Below, in pieces: positions 26,056 through 35,230 of a DNA stretch of 64,000 bases; position 1 is the first letter of the stretch; the number at the start of each line of letters is the position of its first letter. The stretch is from Streptomyces violens. GTDB taxonomy: Bacteria > Actinomycetota > Actinomycetes > Streptomycetales > Streptomycetaceae. The stretch spans positions 186,001 to 250,000 of the forward strand of contig NZ_JOBH01000002.1 of assembly GCF_000717745.1 (NCBI RefSeq), written 5' to 3'. The translations under genes and the position numbers were made by a program. Below the pieces are notes generated by a model, which was given only the letters and a program-made list of their open reading frames with translations, did not search any database and was not told the origin of the DNA.

Positions 26056-27008
26056 TGACTCTCGAGCAGCGAACGCGCCGTCGCGTGGTCCGTGATGAGG
26101 ACGTCGATGAGGCCGCCGCGGAGGGCGCCGCGGATCGCGTCACGCTTCCGGCGGCCGCCGGCGATGCCCACCGTCCGTGGTACGGCGCGGAGTTGGTCCG
26201 TGGTGATGCCCACGACCCGGTCGTCCAGCCGGGAGTTCATCGGCGTGCCGTGAGCGTCGTAGAAGTGCAGACACACGTCACCCACCGCGCCCTGCCGCTC
26301 CAGGGTCTTGAGCTCGTCGGGCGAGTAGGCGTTGCCACTCTGCGCGAGCGTACTGGAGGGCTCCACCTCGCCGATGCCCACGAGGGCGAGGGTGAGATGG
26401 TCCAGAAGCTCCAACGTCGAGGCGGTGAAGGGGTCTTCGCGCAGGGCTCGGGCGCTCTCGGCGGAGCCTGCGAGCCCCGGCGCGGTGAGGTACACCGCTT
26501 CGCCGCGTACGAGGTCGGCGAGGCGTCCCGTGAGACGTGAGGCATGGCCGGAGGCGGCAGGGTCGCCGACCCCGCCGACCGCCTGGACGATGCGGATGTC
26601 ACGCAGGCCCGGCACCGGCTGCATGGCGTCGACCGTGGCCAGGAGCGTGGCGCTCCAGGAAGACAGACCGACCACGTCACCCGAGCGCAGGGTGGTTTCC
26701 AGGTAGTACGCGGCGGCCGAGCCGAGGTCGGCCATCAGGCTCTTCTCGTCCTCGGGATCGGTGTCCACGACGAGTGCGAGCTTCACGCCGTACTGCTGCT
26801 GCAGTGCGTCTTCCAGGTCGGGGTTGGTGCCGGGCGCGGGCGCGACGGTGATGCGCACGATGCCCTGCTGCTGGGCCTTCTTGAGCAGGCGCGAGACCTT
26901 CGCCTGGGACAGGTCGAGCCGGGCCGCGATCTCGGGCTGCCGGACGCCCTCCGTGTAGTACATGCGCGCTACACGGGTCATCACCCGCAGCTCTTCGCGA
27001 GAACTCAT
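26034..27008 (-). CDS. SorC/DeoR-family sugar-binding transcriptional regulator
   Basis: A 324-residue regulator. The N-terminal helix-turn-helix is RVARMYYTEGVRQPEIAARLDLSQAKVSRLLKKA (about 10-45). The C-terminal sugar-phosphate-binding domain shows DVVGLSSWSATLLATVDAM, RIVQAVGGVGDP and LTLALVGIGEVEPSS. SorC proteins respond to phosphorylated sugars or polyols. It is divergent from a transketolase/kinase/dehydrogenase operon, which is its most likely target, and an inverted repeat overlapping that promoter is a candidate operator. Confidence 0.92.
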   Translation of the reverse strand: MSSREELRVMTRVARMYYTEGVRQPEIAARLDLSQAKVSRLLKKAQQQGIVRITVAPAPGTNPDLEDALQQQYGVKLALVVDTDPEDEKSLMADLGSAAAYYLETTLRSGDVVGLSSWSATLLATVDAMQPVPGLRDIRIVQAVGGVGDPAASGHASRLTGRLADLVRGEAVYLTAPGLAGSAESARALREDPFTASTLELLDHLTLALVGIGEVEPSSTLAQSGNAYSPDELKTLERQGAVGDVCLHFYDAHGTPMNSRLDDRVVGITTDQLRAVPRTVGIAGGRRKRDAIRGALRGGLIDVLITDHATARSLLESQVRAPAE

Positions 27009-27127
27009 CGGCCTTCCTTTCCCACAGCGCCGCCCACCGGGCGCTGATCGACTACGGCAACGGTACGGGAGTCACCCCGCCACCCATCAGGGGGTTGACG
27101 GCCCGAGGGCGCAGGGTTTTACTGCTG

Positions 27128-27160
27128 CTGAATAGAAACTCTATCCTGAATAGGTATTCA
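27128..27160 (+). promoter_or_regulatory. candidate SorC operator at the pentitol-operon promoter
   Basis: TGAATA-GG-TATTCA (27147-27160) is a perfect 6-base inverted repeat ending two bases before the transketolase start. The element CTGAATAG occurs twice (27128-27135, 27146-27153), 18 bases apart, and an ATAGA-AAC-TCTAT repeat (27132-27144) lies between. This AT-rich patch stands out in a GC-rich gap. The position would block transcription or initiation. Confidence 0.5.
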
Positions 27161-27161
27161 C

Positions 27162-28058
27162 ATGCCACTCGTTGCAGTGCCCGGAGCGACCTCCCGGCTC
27201 CGGGCCACCCGGCAGGCGCTCCGCGCCGCCACCGCCGAGGACAGGGCTCGTTCGCTGCGCGACGCCGCCACGGCGATCCGCCGCCGGAACCTGGCGATGA
27301 TCAGCCGGGCCGGGCAGGGCCACATCGGCGGTGACTTCTCCGCGACCGACGTCCTCGCCGTGCTGTACACGGCCGTGCTCGACCTCGACCCTGAGAACCC
27401 CGAGGCACCCGAGCGCGACCGCTACATCCAGAGCAAGGGCCACGCCTCCGGCGCTCTGTACGCCACGCTCGCGTACGCCGGCTTCTTCGCCGACGCCGAG
27501 CTGGACACGTACATGGAGCCGTTGTCCGCGCTCAACGGCCACCCCAACCGGCGCAAGATCCCCGGCGTGGAGACCAACACGGGCCCGCTCGGCCACGGCG
27601 TGCCCGTCGCGGTCGGCACCGCGCTCGCCGCCAAGCTCGACGGCTCGGCCCGCCGTACGGTCGTCCTCACCGGCGACGGCGAGCTGCAGGAGGGCAGCAA
27701 CTGGGAGGCCGCCATGTCGGCCGCGCACCACAAGCTCGCGGGCCTCACCGTGATCGTCGACCGCAACCGCTTCCAGCAGGGCGCCGGCACCGAGGAGACC
27801 TCCGGCCTGGAGCCGCTGGCCGACAAGTGGGCCGCCTTCGGCTTCGCCGTCCAGCACGTGGACGGGCACGACCACGAGGCCCTCTACCAGGCACTGTCCG
27901 CCCATCCGGACGGTCCGGACGCGGACCGCCCGGTGTGTCTGATCGCCGACACCGTCAAGGGCAAGGGAGTGTCCTTCATCGAGAACCGCGCGGAGTGGCA
28001 CCACAAGGTCCCCACCGCCGACCAGACCGCCGCCGCCCTCCAGGAGCTCGCACGATGA
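27162..28058 (+). CDS. transketolase, N-terminal (TPP-binding) subunit
   Basis: A 298-residue half transketolase. Thiamine-diphosphate signatures are QGHIGGDFSATDVLAVLY, SKGHASGALYATLA, GPLGHGVPVAVG and the Mg/TPP motif GDGELQEGSNWEA followed by DRN. The protein ends where the PP domain ends, and the Pyr half is encoded by the next gene, whose ATG overlaps the stop as ATGA. Split transketolases are common in sugar-catabolic operons, where they transfer two-carbon units between pentose phosphates. The start has AGG seven bases upstream and follows the putative SorC operator. Confidence 0.92.
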   Translation: MPLVAVPGATSRLRATRQALRAATAEDRARSLRDAATAIRRRNLAMISRAGQGHIGGDFSATDVLAVLYTAVLDLDPENPEAPERDRYIQSKGHASGALYATLAYAGFFADAELDTYMEPLSALNGHPNRRKIPGVETNTGPLGHGVPVAVGTALAAKLDGSARRTVVLTGDGELQEGSNWEAAMSAAHHKLAGLTVIVDRNRFQQGAGTEETSGLEPLADKWAAFGFAVQHVDGHDHEALYQALSAHPDGPDADRPVCLIADTVKGKGVSFIENRAEWHHKVPTADQTAAALQELAR

Positions 28059-29041
28059 CCACCGCCGCCCCCGCCCTGCACGACTGCCGCAAGGTCTTCG
28101 CGCAGACCCTCATCGAACTGGCCGAGCAGGACCCGCGCACCGTCGCCGTCTGCAACGACTCCGTCGGCTCCAGCAACCTCAAGGAGTTCGCCGGGCGCTT
28201 CCCCGACCGGCTGATCAACGTCGGCATCGCCGAGCAGACGATGGTCGGTGCCGGTGCGGGCCTGGCCAACGGCGGCCGCGTCCCCTACGTGTGCGCCGCC
28301 TCGCCCTTCCTCACCGGCCGCGCGCTGGAGCAGATCAAGGCGGATGTCGCCTACTCGCGTACGAATGTGAAGCTGTGCGCGATGAGCCCCGGCTTCGCGT
28401 ACGGGCAGCTCGGCCCGACGCACCACAGCGTCGAGGACCTCGCCTGGCTGCGTACCCTCCCCGAGCTGACCGTGCTGGTGCCCGCCGACCCGGCGGAGAC
28501 CCGGGAGGCGCTGCTGTGGGCGCACGAGTACGACGGGCCGGTCTTCCTCCGCATCGGCCGTACGGGCGTCCCGGACGTCACGCCGCATGTGCCCTTCCGG
28601 GTCGGCAAGGCCGCCACCCTCCGCGAGGGCACCGATCTGACCGTGATCGCCGCGGGCACCACCGTTCCGGCCGCGCTGGAGGCCGCGGACAAGCTGGCCG
28701 CGGCGGGTGTCAGCGCCCGCGTCCTGAACCTCTCGACCATCAAGCCCCTCGACGAGGACGCCGTGCTCGCGGCGGCCCGGGAGACCGGCCGCATCATCAC
28801 CGTCGAGGAACACAATGTGCACGGCGGCCTCGGCAGCGCCGTCGCCGAGACGGTCGTCGCCCACCACCCCGTACCGATGCGGCTGCTCGGTGTCGCGGAC
28901 GAGTTCACGCCCACCGGCAGCGCCGCGTTCCTCGCCGAGCACTTCGGCATCACCGCGGAGGGCGTACTGCACGCCGCGGACGAGCTGCTCGACGCGGCCA
29001 CGCCCGCTTCGGCCGGTACCCCAGGAGCTGCGACCTCGTGA
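28055..29041 (+). CDS. transketolase, C-terminal (Pyr) subunit
   Basis: A 328-residue partner of the preceding gene. The Pyr domain includes the catalytic Glu in VGIAEQTMVGAGAGLA, then SPGFAYGQLGPTHHSVEDLAWLRTLP. The C-terminal regulatory domain includes GTDLTVIAAGTTVPAALEAA and VEEHNVHGGLGSAVAE. It must assemble with the N-terminal subunit. The stop overlaps the GTG of the kinase gene as GTGA, so four genes are coupled in series. Confidence 0.92.
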   Translation: MTTAAPALHDCRKVFAQTLIELAEQDPRTVAVCNDSVGSSNLKEFAGRFPDRLINVGIAEQTMVGAGAGLANGGRVPYVCAASPFLTGRALEQIKADVAYSRTNVKLCAMSPGFAYGQLGPTHHSVEDLAWLRTLPELTVLVPADPAETREALLWAHEYDGPVFLRIGRTGVPDVTPHVPFRVGKAATLREGTDLTVIAAGTTVPAALEAADKLAAAGVSARVLNLSTIKPLDEDAVLAAARETGRIITVEEHNVHGGLGSAVAETVVAHHPVPMRLLGVADEFTPTGSAAFLAEHFGITAEGVLHAADELLDAATPASAGTPGAATS

Positions 29042-30555
29042 ACAGCGCGCCCAAGCCCGCCTCCGCCGACTGCCTCATCGCCCTCGATCAGGGGACGAGC
29101 GGTACCAAGGCGCTGCTCGTCGACGCCGCCGGGCAGGTGATCGCCACCGCGTACCGTGCGCTGGACGAGCACCGTCCGCAGCCCGGGCACGTCGAGCAGG
29201 ACCCGGCCGCCATCTGGAGCGGCGTACTGGGCGTGCTCGGCGAGCTGGCCGAGGCGCGCCCCGGGGCCCGGGTCGCGGGCCTCGCGCTGAGCGTGCAGCG
29301 GGAGGCCGTCATGGCCTGGGACCCGGCCACCGGCAAGCCGCTGAGCCGGCTGATCAGCTGGCAGGACCGGCGTACCGCGGACCGCTGCCGGACGCTGGCC
29401 GAGGGCCCCTTCGCCGCGCTGATCACCGAGCGCAGCGGGCTGCCCGTCGATCCGATGTTCTCCGCGACGAAGGCCGCGTGGCTGCTGGACGACCTGGATC
29501 CGGACCGGACCAGGGCCCGTGCCGGGCAGTTGCGCATCGGGACGCTGGACGCCTGGCTGCTGCGCTGCCTCACGCAGGGCACGGCCGGGCCTGACGGCGA
29601 CGGCGATATGACCGAGGTGGGCTGTGCCTCCCGGACGCAGTTGCTCAGCCTGGACACCGGGGACTGGGACCCCGACCTGCTGGAGCTGTTCGGCGTACCG
29701 GTGCAGGCACTGCCGCGCGTGGTGCCCTCCACCGGGCCGCTCGGTCACACCCGTGGCCTGCCGATACTGCCCGACGGCGTACCGGTCGGCGCGGTGCTCG
29801 GCGACTCGCATGCCGCGCTCTTCGCGCAGAGCCAGGGGCGCCCCGGTGTGGTGAAGGCGACGTACGGCAGCGGCTCCTCGCTGATGGCGCTCTGCCCGCC
29901 CGGTACGCCGACGCCGGACGGTGTCAGCCGTACCCTCGCCTGGCAGCGGGCCGGGCGGGCCCCGGAGCAGGCGCTGGAGGCCAATATCGCCTCGGCCGGT
30001 ACGGCGGTCCGCTGGGCGGCCCGACTGCTCGGCACCGACCCGGCCGGGATCGCCGAACTGGCCGCCGGGGGACGCGACGAGGACCTCTACCTCGTACCGG
30101 CCTTCCACGGTCTCGGCGCCCCCTACTGGGACCGCTCGGCACGGGCGCTGCTCATCGGAATCGGCGCCAACACGGGCCCCGCCGAGATCGCCCGCGCCGC
30201 CGTGGAATCGATCGCGTACCAAGTGGCGGACACCTTCTCGCGCTTCGGGACCGCGCTCGGCGGCTCGGTGGCCGAGCTGCGGACGGACGGCGGGCCCACC
30301 GCCAACGACCTGCTGATGTCCTTCCAGGCCGAGCTGATCGGCTGTCCCGTACGTCGTGCCGGGCGTCCCGAGATCTCCGCGCTGGGCGCCGCCCACCTCG
30401 CGGGGCTCGCCCTCGGGATGTGGGACGAAGCGGATCTCGCGTCCCTCGGGGCCGGGCCCGCCCTCTTCTCCCCCACCCAAGACGCGCCCTGGCGGGAAGC
30501 ACGGCTGCGCGGCTGGCGGGACGCGGTGGCCCGCTCGCGCGGCCCCGTTCACTGA
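29038..30555 (+). CDS. FGGY-family carbohydrate kinase
   Basis: A 505-residue sugar or polyol kinase. The N-terminal phosphate loop is LIALDQGTSGTKALLVD, and FGGY-type motifs follow: MTEVGCASRTQLLSLDTGDWD, GDSHAALFAQ, ATYGSGSSLM, and the late ATP-binding ELRTDGGPTANDLLMSFQAELIGCPV. The sequence is glycerol-kinase-like in places (HGLGAPYWD). In this operon, with two polyol dehydrogenases and a pentitol-type transporter, a ketopentose kinase (xylulose or ribulose) is the most consistent guess. The GTG start overlaps the transketolase stop and has AGGAG upstream. Confidence 0.88.
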   Translation: MNSAPKPASADCLIALDQGTSGTKALLVDAAGQVIATAYRALDEHRPQPGHVEQDPAAIWSGVLGVLGELAEARPGARVAGLALSVQREAVMAWDPATGKPLSRLISWQDRRTADRCRTLAEGPFAALITERSGLPVDPMFSATKAAWLLDDLDPDRTRARAGQLRIGTLDAWLLRCLTQGTAGPDGDGDMTEVGCASRTQLLSLDTGDWDPDLLELFGVPVQALPRVVPSTGPLGHTRGLPILPDGVPVGAVLGDSHAALFAQSQGRPGVVKATYGSGSSLMALCPPGTPTPDGVSRTLAWQRAGRAPEQALEANIASAGTAVRWAARLLGTDPAGIAELAAGGRDEDLYLVPAFHGLGAPYWDRSARALLIGIGANTGPAEIARAAVESIAYQVADTFSRFGTALGGSVAELRTDGGPTANDLLMSFQAELIGCPVRRAGRPEISALGAAHLAGLALGMWDEADLASLGAGPALFSPTQDAPWREARLRGWRDAVARSRGPVH

Positions 30556-30604
30556 TTTTTTCCATCAACACCCCCTCACAACAAGGAAGTTGGAGGACTC
30601 ACTC

Positions 30605-31393
30605 ATGACCGAACAGCGCTACGCGGGAAAGACGGTGGTCGTCACCGGCGCCGCCCGCGGCATCGGACGCGGTATCGCCGAGCGCTTCGCAGGCGAAGGC
30701 GCCCATGTCGTCCTCGCCGACCTGGACCCCGCGGTCCACGAAGCGGCCGACCACATCACCTCGGGCGGCGGCAGCGCGCTCGCCGTTCCCACCGACGTCA
30801 CCGACCCGGACCGGGTCAACGCGTTGTACGAGACGGCCGAGTCGACCTTCGGCGGCGTCCATGTCTCCGTACAGAACGCCGGTGTCATCAGCATCCACCG
30901 GCTCGCCGATCTCACCGAGCGGGACTGGGACCGGGTGATGGCGGTCAACACCAAGGGCGTCTTCCTCTGCGCCCAGGCCGCCGCCGCGGCCATGCGCCGT
31001 CACGGAGTCCGTGGCCGGATCCTCAACGCGGCCTCCGGTCAGTCCCGGCAGGGCTTCGTCTACACCCCGCACTACGCGGCGTCCAAGTTCGGCGTCATGG
31101 GCATCACCCAGAGCCTGGCCAAGGAACTGGCACCCGAGGGCATCACCGTCAACGCGTACGCGCCCGGCATCGTCGGCAGCGACATGTGGGACTACAACGA
31201 CCGCGCCTGGGGCGAACTGCTGGGCGACTACGGGCCCGGCGAGCTGATGAAGGAGTGGGTCGCGGGCATCCCGGCCGGCCGCGCCGGTACCCCCGACGAC
31301 ATCGCCAACGTGCTGCTCTTCCTCGCGAGCGACGCGGCCGAGTACGTCACCGGCCAGACGATCAACATCGACGGCGGCATGTTCATGAGCTGA
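30605..31393 (+). CDS. SDR-family polyol-type dehydrogenase
   Basis: A classical SDR of 262 residues. The cofactor motif is VVTGAARGIGRG, NAG appears as VQNAGVIS, the catalytic Ser lies in ILNAASGQSRQG, and the Tyr/Lys pair is in PHYAASKFGVMG. An Asp after the second strand (VLADLD) favours NAD+. Length and sequence resemble sorbitol or butanediol dehydrogenases. GGAGG lies upstream. It is followed by a second SDR, so the operon could oxidise two stereoisomeric polyols. Confidence 0.9.
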   Translation: MTEQRYAGKTVVVTGAARGIGRGIAERFAGEGAHVVLADLDPAVHEAADHITSGGGSALAVPTDVTDPDRVNALYETAESTFGGVHVSVQNAGVISIHRLADLTERDWDRVMAVNTKGVFLCAQAAAAAMRRHGVRGRILNAASGQSRQGFVYTPHYAASKFGVMGITQSLAKELAPEGITVNAYAPGIVGSDMWDYNDRAWGELLGDYGPGELMKEWVAGIPAGRAGTPDDIANVLLFLASDAAEYVTGQTINIDGGMFMS

Positions 31394-31452
31394 GGCGCCC
31401 CTTGCGGCGCGCCTGTTGTACCTCTTCTCCCCCGTACGAAAGCGATCTCCCC

Positions 31453-32229
31453 ATGAGCACCTTCACCCCCGACGCGTTCTCCCTCGAAGGCAAGCCCACC
31501 CTCGTGACCGGCGCCGGCAGCGGCATCGGCCGGGGTATCGCGCTCGGCTTCGCCGCCTGTGGCGCCGATGTCGCCTGCCTCGACCTCAACCTCGAGGCCG
31601 CGCAGGCCACCGCCGACGAGATCGCCGCCAAGGGCGGCCGCGCACTCGCCGTCAGCGCCGACACCACCGACGCCGAGGCGCTGGCCGCCGCGGTCGGGCA
31701 GGCCGTCGAGGCCCTCGGGCCGATCCGCGCGGCCGTCAACTCCGCGGGCATCGCCGGTGCCACCCCCGCCGAGGACATGGCCGCGGCCGACTTCCGCAAG
31801 GTCATCGACGTCAACCTGACCGGCGTCTTCCTCAGCGCCCAGGCCGAGGCCCGGGTGATGCTCGCGCACGGCGGCGGCTCCATCGTCAACATCGCCTCGA
31901 TGTCCGGGACCATCGCCAACCGCGGCCTCACCCAGGCGCACTACAACTCCTCCAAGGCCGGCGTGGTGCATCTGACCAAGAGCCTGGCCACCGAGTGGGC
32001 CCGCCGCGGCGTCCGCGTCAACGCGATCAGCCCCGGCAACACCTACACCCCGATGAACACCCGCCCCGAGATCATCGAGCGGATGGAGCAGTACGCGGGC
32101 GACACCCCGCTCGGGCGCAATGCCGAGGTCACCGACCTGGTCGGACCGGCCGTCTTCCTCGCCTCGGACGCGGCGGCGTACTGCACCGGCGTCGACCTGA
32201 TCGTCGACGGCGGCTACGTCTGCTGGTGA
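31453..32229 (+). CDS. second SDR-family polyol-type dehydrogenase
   Basis: An SDR of 258 residues with TGAGSGIGRG, NSAGIAG, the Ser in NIASMSGTIANRG and the AHYNSSKAGVVHLTKSLATEW active-site stretch. The acidic residue after strand two (CLDLN) indicates NAD+. It differs clearly from the preceding SDR, so it is not a recent duplicate. Arabinitol- or ribitol-dehydrogenase-like function is inferred from the transporter, kinase and transketolase around it. The ribosome site is weak. Confidence 0.9.
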   Translation: MSTFTPDAFSLEGKPTLVTGAGSGIGRGIALGFAACGADVACLDLNLEAAQATADEIAAKGGRALAVSADTTDAEALAAAVGQAVEALGPIRAAVNSAGIAGATPAEDMAAADFRKVIDVNLTGVFLSAQAEARVMLAHGGGSIVNIASMSGTIANRGLTQAHYNSSKAGVVHLTKSLATEWARRGVRVNAISPGNTYTPMNTRPEIIERMEQYAGDTPLGRNAEVTDLVGPAVFLASDAAAYCTGVDLIVDGGYVCW

Positions 32230-32297
32230 CCGCCCGGCCCCCCACGCGCCTTCCCTCTCCCCCTCCCCCTTCACCGCTCTGTCCGCAAGGAGCGCGC

Positions 32298-33587
32298 ATG
32301 TCCCACCACTGGACCACCCGCCTCGGCATACCCCGTCCCCTCCTGCTGGGCTACGCCGGCCTCCTGCTCTTCATGATCGGCGACGGGGTGGAATCCAACT
32401 ACCTCTCGCCCTTCCTCACCGACCGCGGATTCACCGACGGCCAGGCGGCCTCGGTCATCACCGCGTACGGCGTCGCGGCCGCCATCGCCGCGTGGTTCTC
32501 CGGCACTCTCTCGGCCCTCTGGGGCCCCAAGCGCGTCATGTGGCTGGGTGCCGGCATCTGGACCGTCTTCCAGATCGTCTTTCTCGCCGCCGCGTTGCCC
32601 ACCGACAACTACACCGTTGTCATGCTGAGTTACGCGATCCGCGGCCTCGGTTACCCGCTCTTCGCCTTCAGCTTCCTCATCTGGGTCATCGCCGTCGCGC
32701 CGGTCAAGCGCGTCGGTACGGCCATCGGCTGGTTCTGGTTCGGCTTCACCGGCGGCCTGCCCACCTTCGGCTCGCTCGTCGCCAGCGGTTCGATCCCGCT
32801 GGTCGGCGAGTACGGCACTCTGTGGGTGGCACTGGTCATCGTCGTCGCCGGCTCCCTGGTCGCCTGTCTCGGCCTGAAGGAACCCACCGGCAGCCGGCCC
32901 ATGGTCGAGAACGCCACCTTCAAGGGCCAGATGATCGGCGGCATCGACATCCTGTGGCGCAGCCCCAAGGTCGCGCTCGCGGGCATCGTCCGCATCATCA
33001 ACACCGCACCGCAGTACGGCTTCTTCGTCTTCCTCCCGATCTTCTTCACCAAGACCATCGGGCTGACGCTGCAGCAGTACCTGCTCATGGTCACGCTGAT
33101 GTTCGCGGCCAATCTGCCCGCGGGCCTGATCTTCGGCGCGCTGGGCGACCGGATCGGCTGGCGGCGTACGGTGACGTGGTTCGGCTGCGTCGGCTGCGCG
33201 ATCGCCACCCTCGCGATCTACTACGGGCCGATGGCGTTCAAGGACAACTTCTGGGTCGCCACGGTGTGCGCCATGTTCTGGGGCTTCATCCTCTCCGGCT
33301 TCACCCCGATCCCCGCCCTGCTGCTGTCCATGGGCCGCCCCGAGGACCGCGGCAGCGCCTTCGCGGTCTACAGCCTCGGCGCCGGCCTCGCCGCCTTCGT
33401 CGGCCCCGCGCTGGTCGCCGTCTTCCGCCCACTGGTCGGTGTACACGGCCTGGTCTGGGTCTTCACCCTCCTCTACCTGGCCGCCGCGCTGATGTCCCAC
33501 TTCCTGAAGAGCCCGTCCGACCCCCAGTACCGCGAGGACAGGACGGCCACCCCCACGACGGAAAACCGACAGCCCATAGCCGGCTGA
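32298..33587 (+). CDS. MFS transporter of the RbtT/DalT/CsbX (pentitol) type
   Basis: A 429-residue, twelve-helix major facilitator. The start RLGIPRPLLLGYAGLLLFMIGDGVESNYLSPFL and AAWFSGTLSALWGPKRVMWLG match ribitol/D-arabinitol permeases. The loop 2-3 MFS motif appears as SALWGPKRV and repeats as GALGDRIGWRR. AAGGAG precedes the ATG. It closes the operon and defines the probable substrate class: a pentitol taken up with protons, oxidised by the SDRs, phosphorylated by the kinase and fed to transketolase. Confidence 0.9.
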   Translation: MSHHWTTRLGIPRPLLLGYAGLLLFMIGDGVESNYLSPFLTDRGFTDGQAASVITAYGVAAAIAAWFSGTLSALWGPKRVMWLGAGIWTVFQIVFLAAALPTDNYTVVMLSYAIRGLGYPLFAFSFLIWVIAVAPVKRVGTAIGWFWFGFTGGLPTFGSLVASGSIPLVGEYGTLWVALVIVVAGSLVACLGLKEPTGSRPMVENATFKGQMIGGIDILWRSPKVALAGIVRIINTAPQYGFFVFLPIFFTKTIGLTLQQYLLMVTLMFAANLPAGLIFGALGDRIGWRRTVTWFGCVGCAIATLAIYYGPMAFKDNFWVATVCAMFWGFILSGFTPIPALLLSMGRPEDRGSAFAVYSLGAGLAAFVGPALVAVFRPLVGVHGLVWVFTLLYLAAALMSHFLKSPSDPQYREDRTATPTTENRQPIAG

Positions 33588-33621
33588 TCCCCCGCTTCGC
33601 GGGCTTGGTTACCGTCCCTTC

Positions 33622-34227
33622 ATGACGAGCCAGCCACTGGGCGACCACCACGACACGGCCGTGGTGGTCGCCCACGAGATCTACGGGGTCAATGACCACA
33701 TCGCCGGCGTTGCCAAGTTGCTTCACCGATACCGATGCGATGTCTTCACCCCCAGTTTTCTGCCGTCGGGCGTTGTGTATTCCCGGGACGACGAGCCCCG
33801 GGCCTACCGGGAGTTCATGCGGGCCCCTGGCGTGCTGAACATGAGCGACACGCTCGTGCAGTTCACCGAGGGCCTGCGTGGGCGTTATCGCAGAGTGCTC
33901 TGCATCGGCTTCAGCGTCGGAGCCACCAGCGCCTGGCTCGCTTCCAGTACAGGCGCGGTGGACGGAGCAGTGTGTTTCTACGGGTCTCGTATCCGTGACC
34001 ACCTGGATGCCCAGCCGGCCGCCCCGTGCCTCGTGGTCTTCGCCGAGCAGGAGACCGGCTTCTCGGCCCCCGCGGTTGCCGAACGCCTGGCAGGCCGAAG
34101 GAATGTGGTGACAGAGGTCTACCCGTGCAGCCACGGCTTCTGCGACCCCGGCAGTCCCCACTACTCCGCCGAGCACGGTCACCAGGCGTGGCACTCGGCT
34201 ACCCGGTTCCTCGGACTGTCCCGGTGA
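33622..34227 (+). CDS. dienelactone-hydrolase-like alpha/beta hydrolase
   Basis: A 201-residue alpha/beta-hydrolase of the dienelactone-hydrolase group. The nucleophile motif is GFSVGATSAW, with Ser where the founding enzymes have Cys. The catalytic His is in PCSHGFCDPGSPHYS, and an N-terminal HEIYGVNDHI segment is typical of the family. Base composition is lower in GC at its 5' half than in its neighbours. It follows the pentitol operon by 34 bases but has no obvious link to it. Substrate unknown. Confidence 0.85.
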   Translation: MTSQPLGDHHDTAVVVAHEIYGVNDHIAGVAKLLHRYRCDVFTPSFLPSGVVYSRDDEPRAYREFMRAPGVLNMSDTLVQFTEGLRGRYRRVLCIGFSVGATSAWLASSTGAVDGAVCFYGSRIRDHLDAQPAAPCLVVFAEQETGFSAPAVAERLAGRRNVVTEVYPCSHGFCDPGSPHYSAEHGHQAWHSATRFLGLSR

Positions 34228-34255
34228 CAACGGGAGCTCTCCGGCCGGTGCGCGT

Positions 34256-35221
34256 TCAGCACCCGGAATCCGCGGTGCCGGCGAGGAGGGCTGCGGGGGT
34301 CAAGGCAAGGATGACGGGGAGCGCGAGTACGAGGGCCGTGACGGCCAGGCTCAGGGCCGGGGCCAGTGCCTTCGCCTGCGACGGTGTTGCCCTGATGAGC
34401 CGGCGGATGCGTTCGGCCGGGTCGGTACCTGTCATCGCGGGCAGCCCGGACACCGTGACAGTGGGACCTGCGGCACACATCTCCAGCAACGCCGAGGCCA
34501 CCGCGCGCCGGCCGTGCTGCTGCGCCGCCCGGTCGTCCGCGGCCATCTCCGCCAGGCGGCGCACCTGTTGTGCGTATCCACGCGAGAGCCCACTCCAGCC
34601 GAAGGCCGAGGTCAGGACGTCAGCGGCGAGGAACGCACGGTGATGGCGGTACTTCAGGTGGGCCCGCTCGTGTTCGAGGGCGGCGGCGAGTTCGCTGTCG
34701 GACAGCATGTCCAGGGCCGTCGTGGTCACGACGATGCGTGAGTTGTTCCGTGTTCCGGGGATGCAGAACACCGCCGGGGCCGTGTGCCGCAGCACGCGCA
34801 CATCTGGATCGTGGATCCGGTCGTGCTCTCCCAAGGCGTCGGCGGTGAGCAGGTGCCGGTTCCGCTCCCGGCGAAGCCGCAGCAGGCTGCGCAAGGTCAG
34901 ACCGATGAGTGTCATGGCACCGAGAAACAGCACGGCCAGCGCGGCTCGGGGAATGTCCGCCACCAGCCAGGAACCGCCGTAAGCCTCGTGCACCAGCGGC
35001 TCGTCGGCGCGGAAGAGCCACACCATGGCGTGTTCCCACAGGTCGTGCGCGACCAGGAGGAGGAAGCCCACGACCGAGGCGAGCAGGCTCAACGCGCAGG
35101 CGTGCCAGCTGCGCAGGGCGGCTTGCGGGAAACGGGTGACCCAGCGCGCACGGGTCAGCAGACGAGCGACCGGCCCGCCGAGAAGTACCGCGTACGCGAA
35201 CAAGGCTGCGATGACTAACAC
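34256..35221 (-). CDS. M56-family membrane metallopeptidase (BlaR1/MecR1-like protease domain)
   Basis: A 321-residue membrane protein with helices at about 1-20, 40-60, 90-115 and 285-310. The zinc-protease motif HERAH is at 184-188 (AALEHERAHLKYRHH), with a third-ligand candidate in AEMAADDRA near 225. There is no penicillin-binding sensor domain. The gene lies nine bases downstream of a BlaI-type repressor, the standard actinobacterial pairing, where the protease is thought to act on the repressor. The GTG at 35221 has GAGG upstream. The signal sensed is unknown. Confidence 0.88.
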   Translation of the reverse strand: MLVIAALFAYAVLLGGPVARLLTRARWVTRFPQAALRSWHACALSLLASVVGFLLLVAHDLWEHAMVWLFRADEPLVHEAYGGSWLVADIPRAALAVLFLGAMTLIGLTLRSLLRLRRERNRHLLTADALGEHDRIHDPDVRVLRHTAPAVFCIPGTRNNSRIVVTTTALDMLSDSELAAALEHERAHLKYRHHRAFLAADVLTSAFGWSGLSRGYAQQVRRLAEMAADDRAAQQHGRRAVASALLEMCAAGPTVTVSGLPAMTGTDPAERIRRLIRATPSQAKALAPALSLAVTALVLALPVILALTPAALLAGTADSGC

Positions 35222-35230
35222 AGTGGGCCC

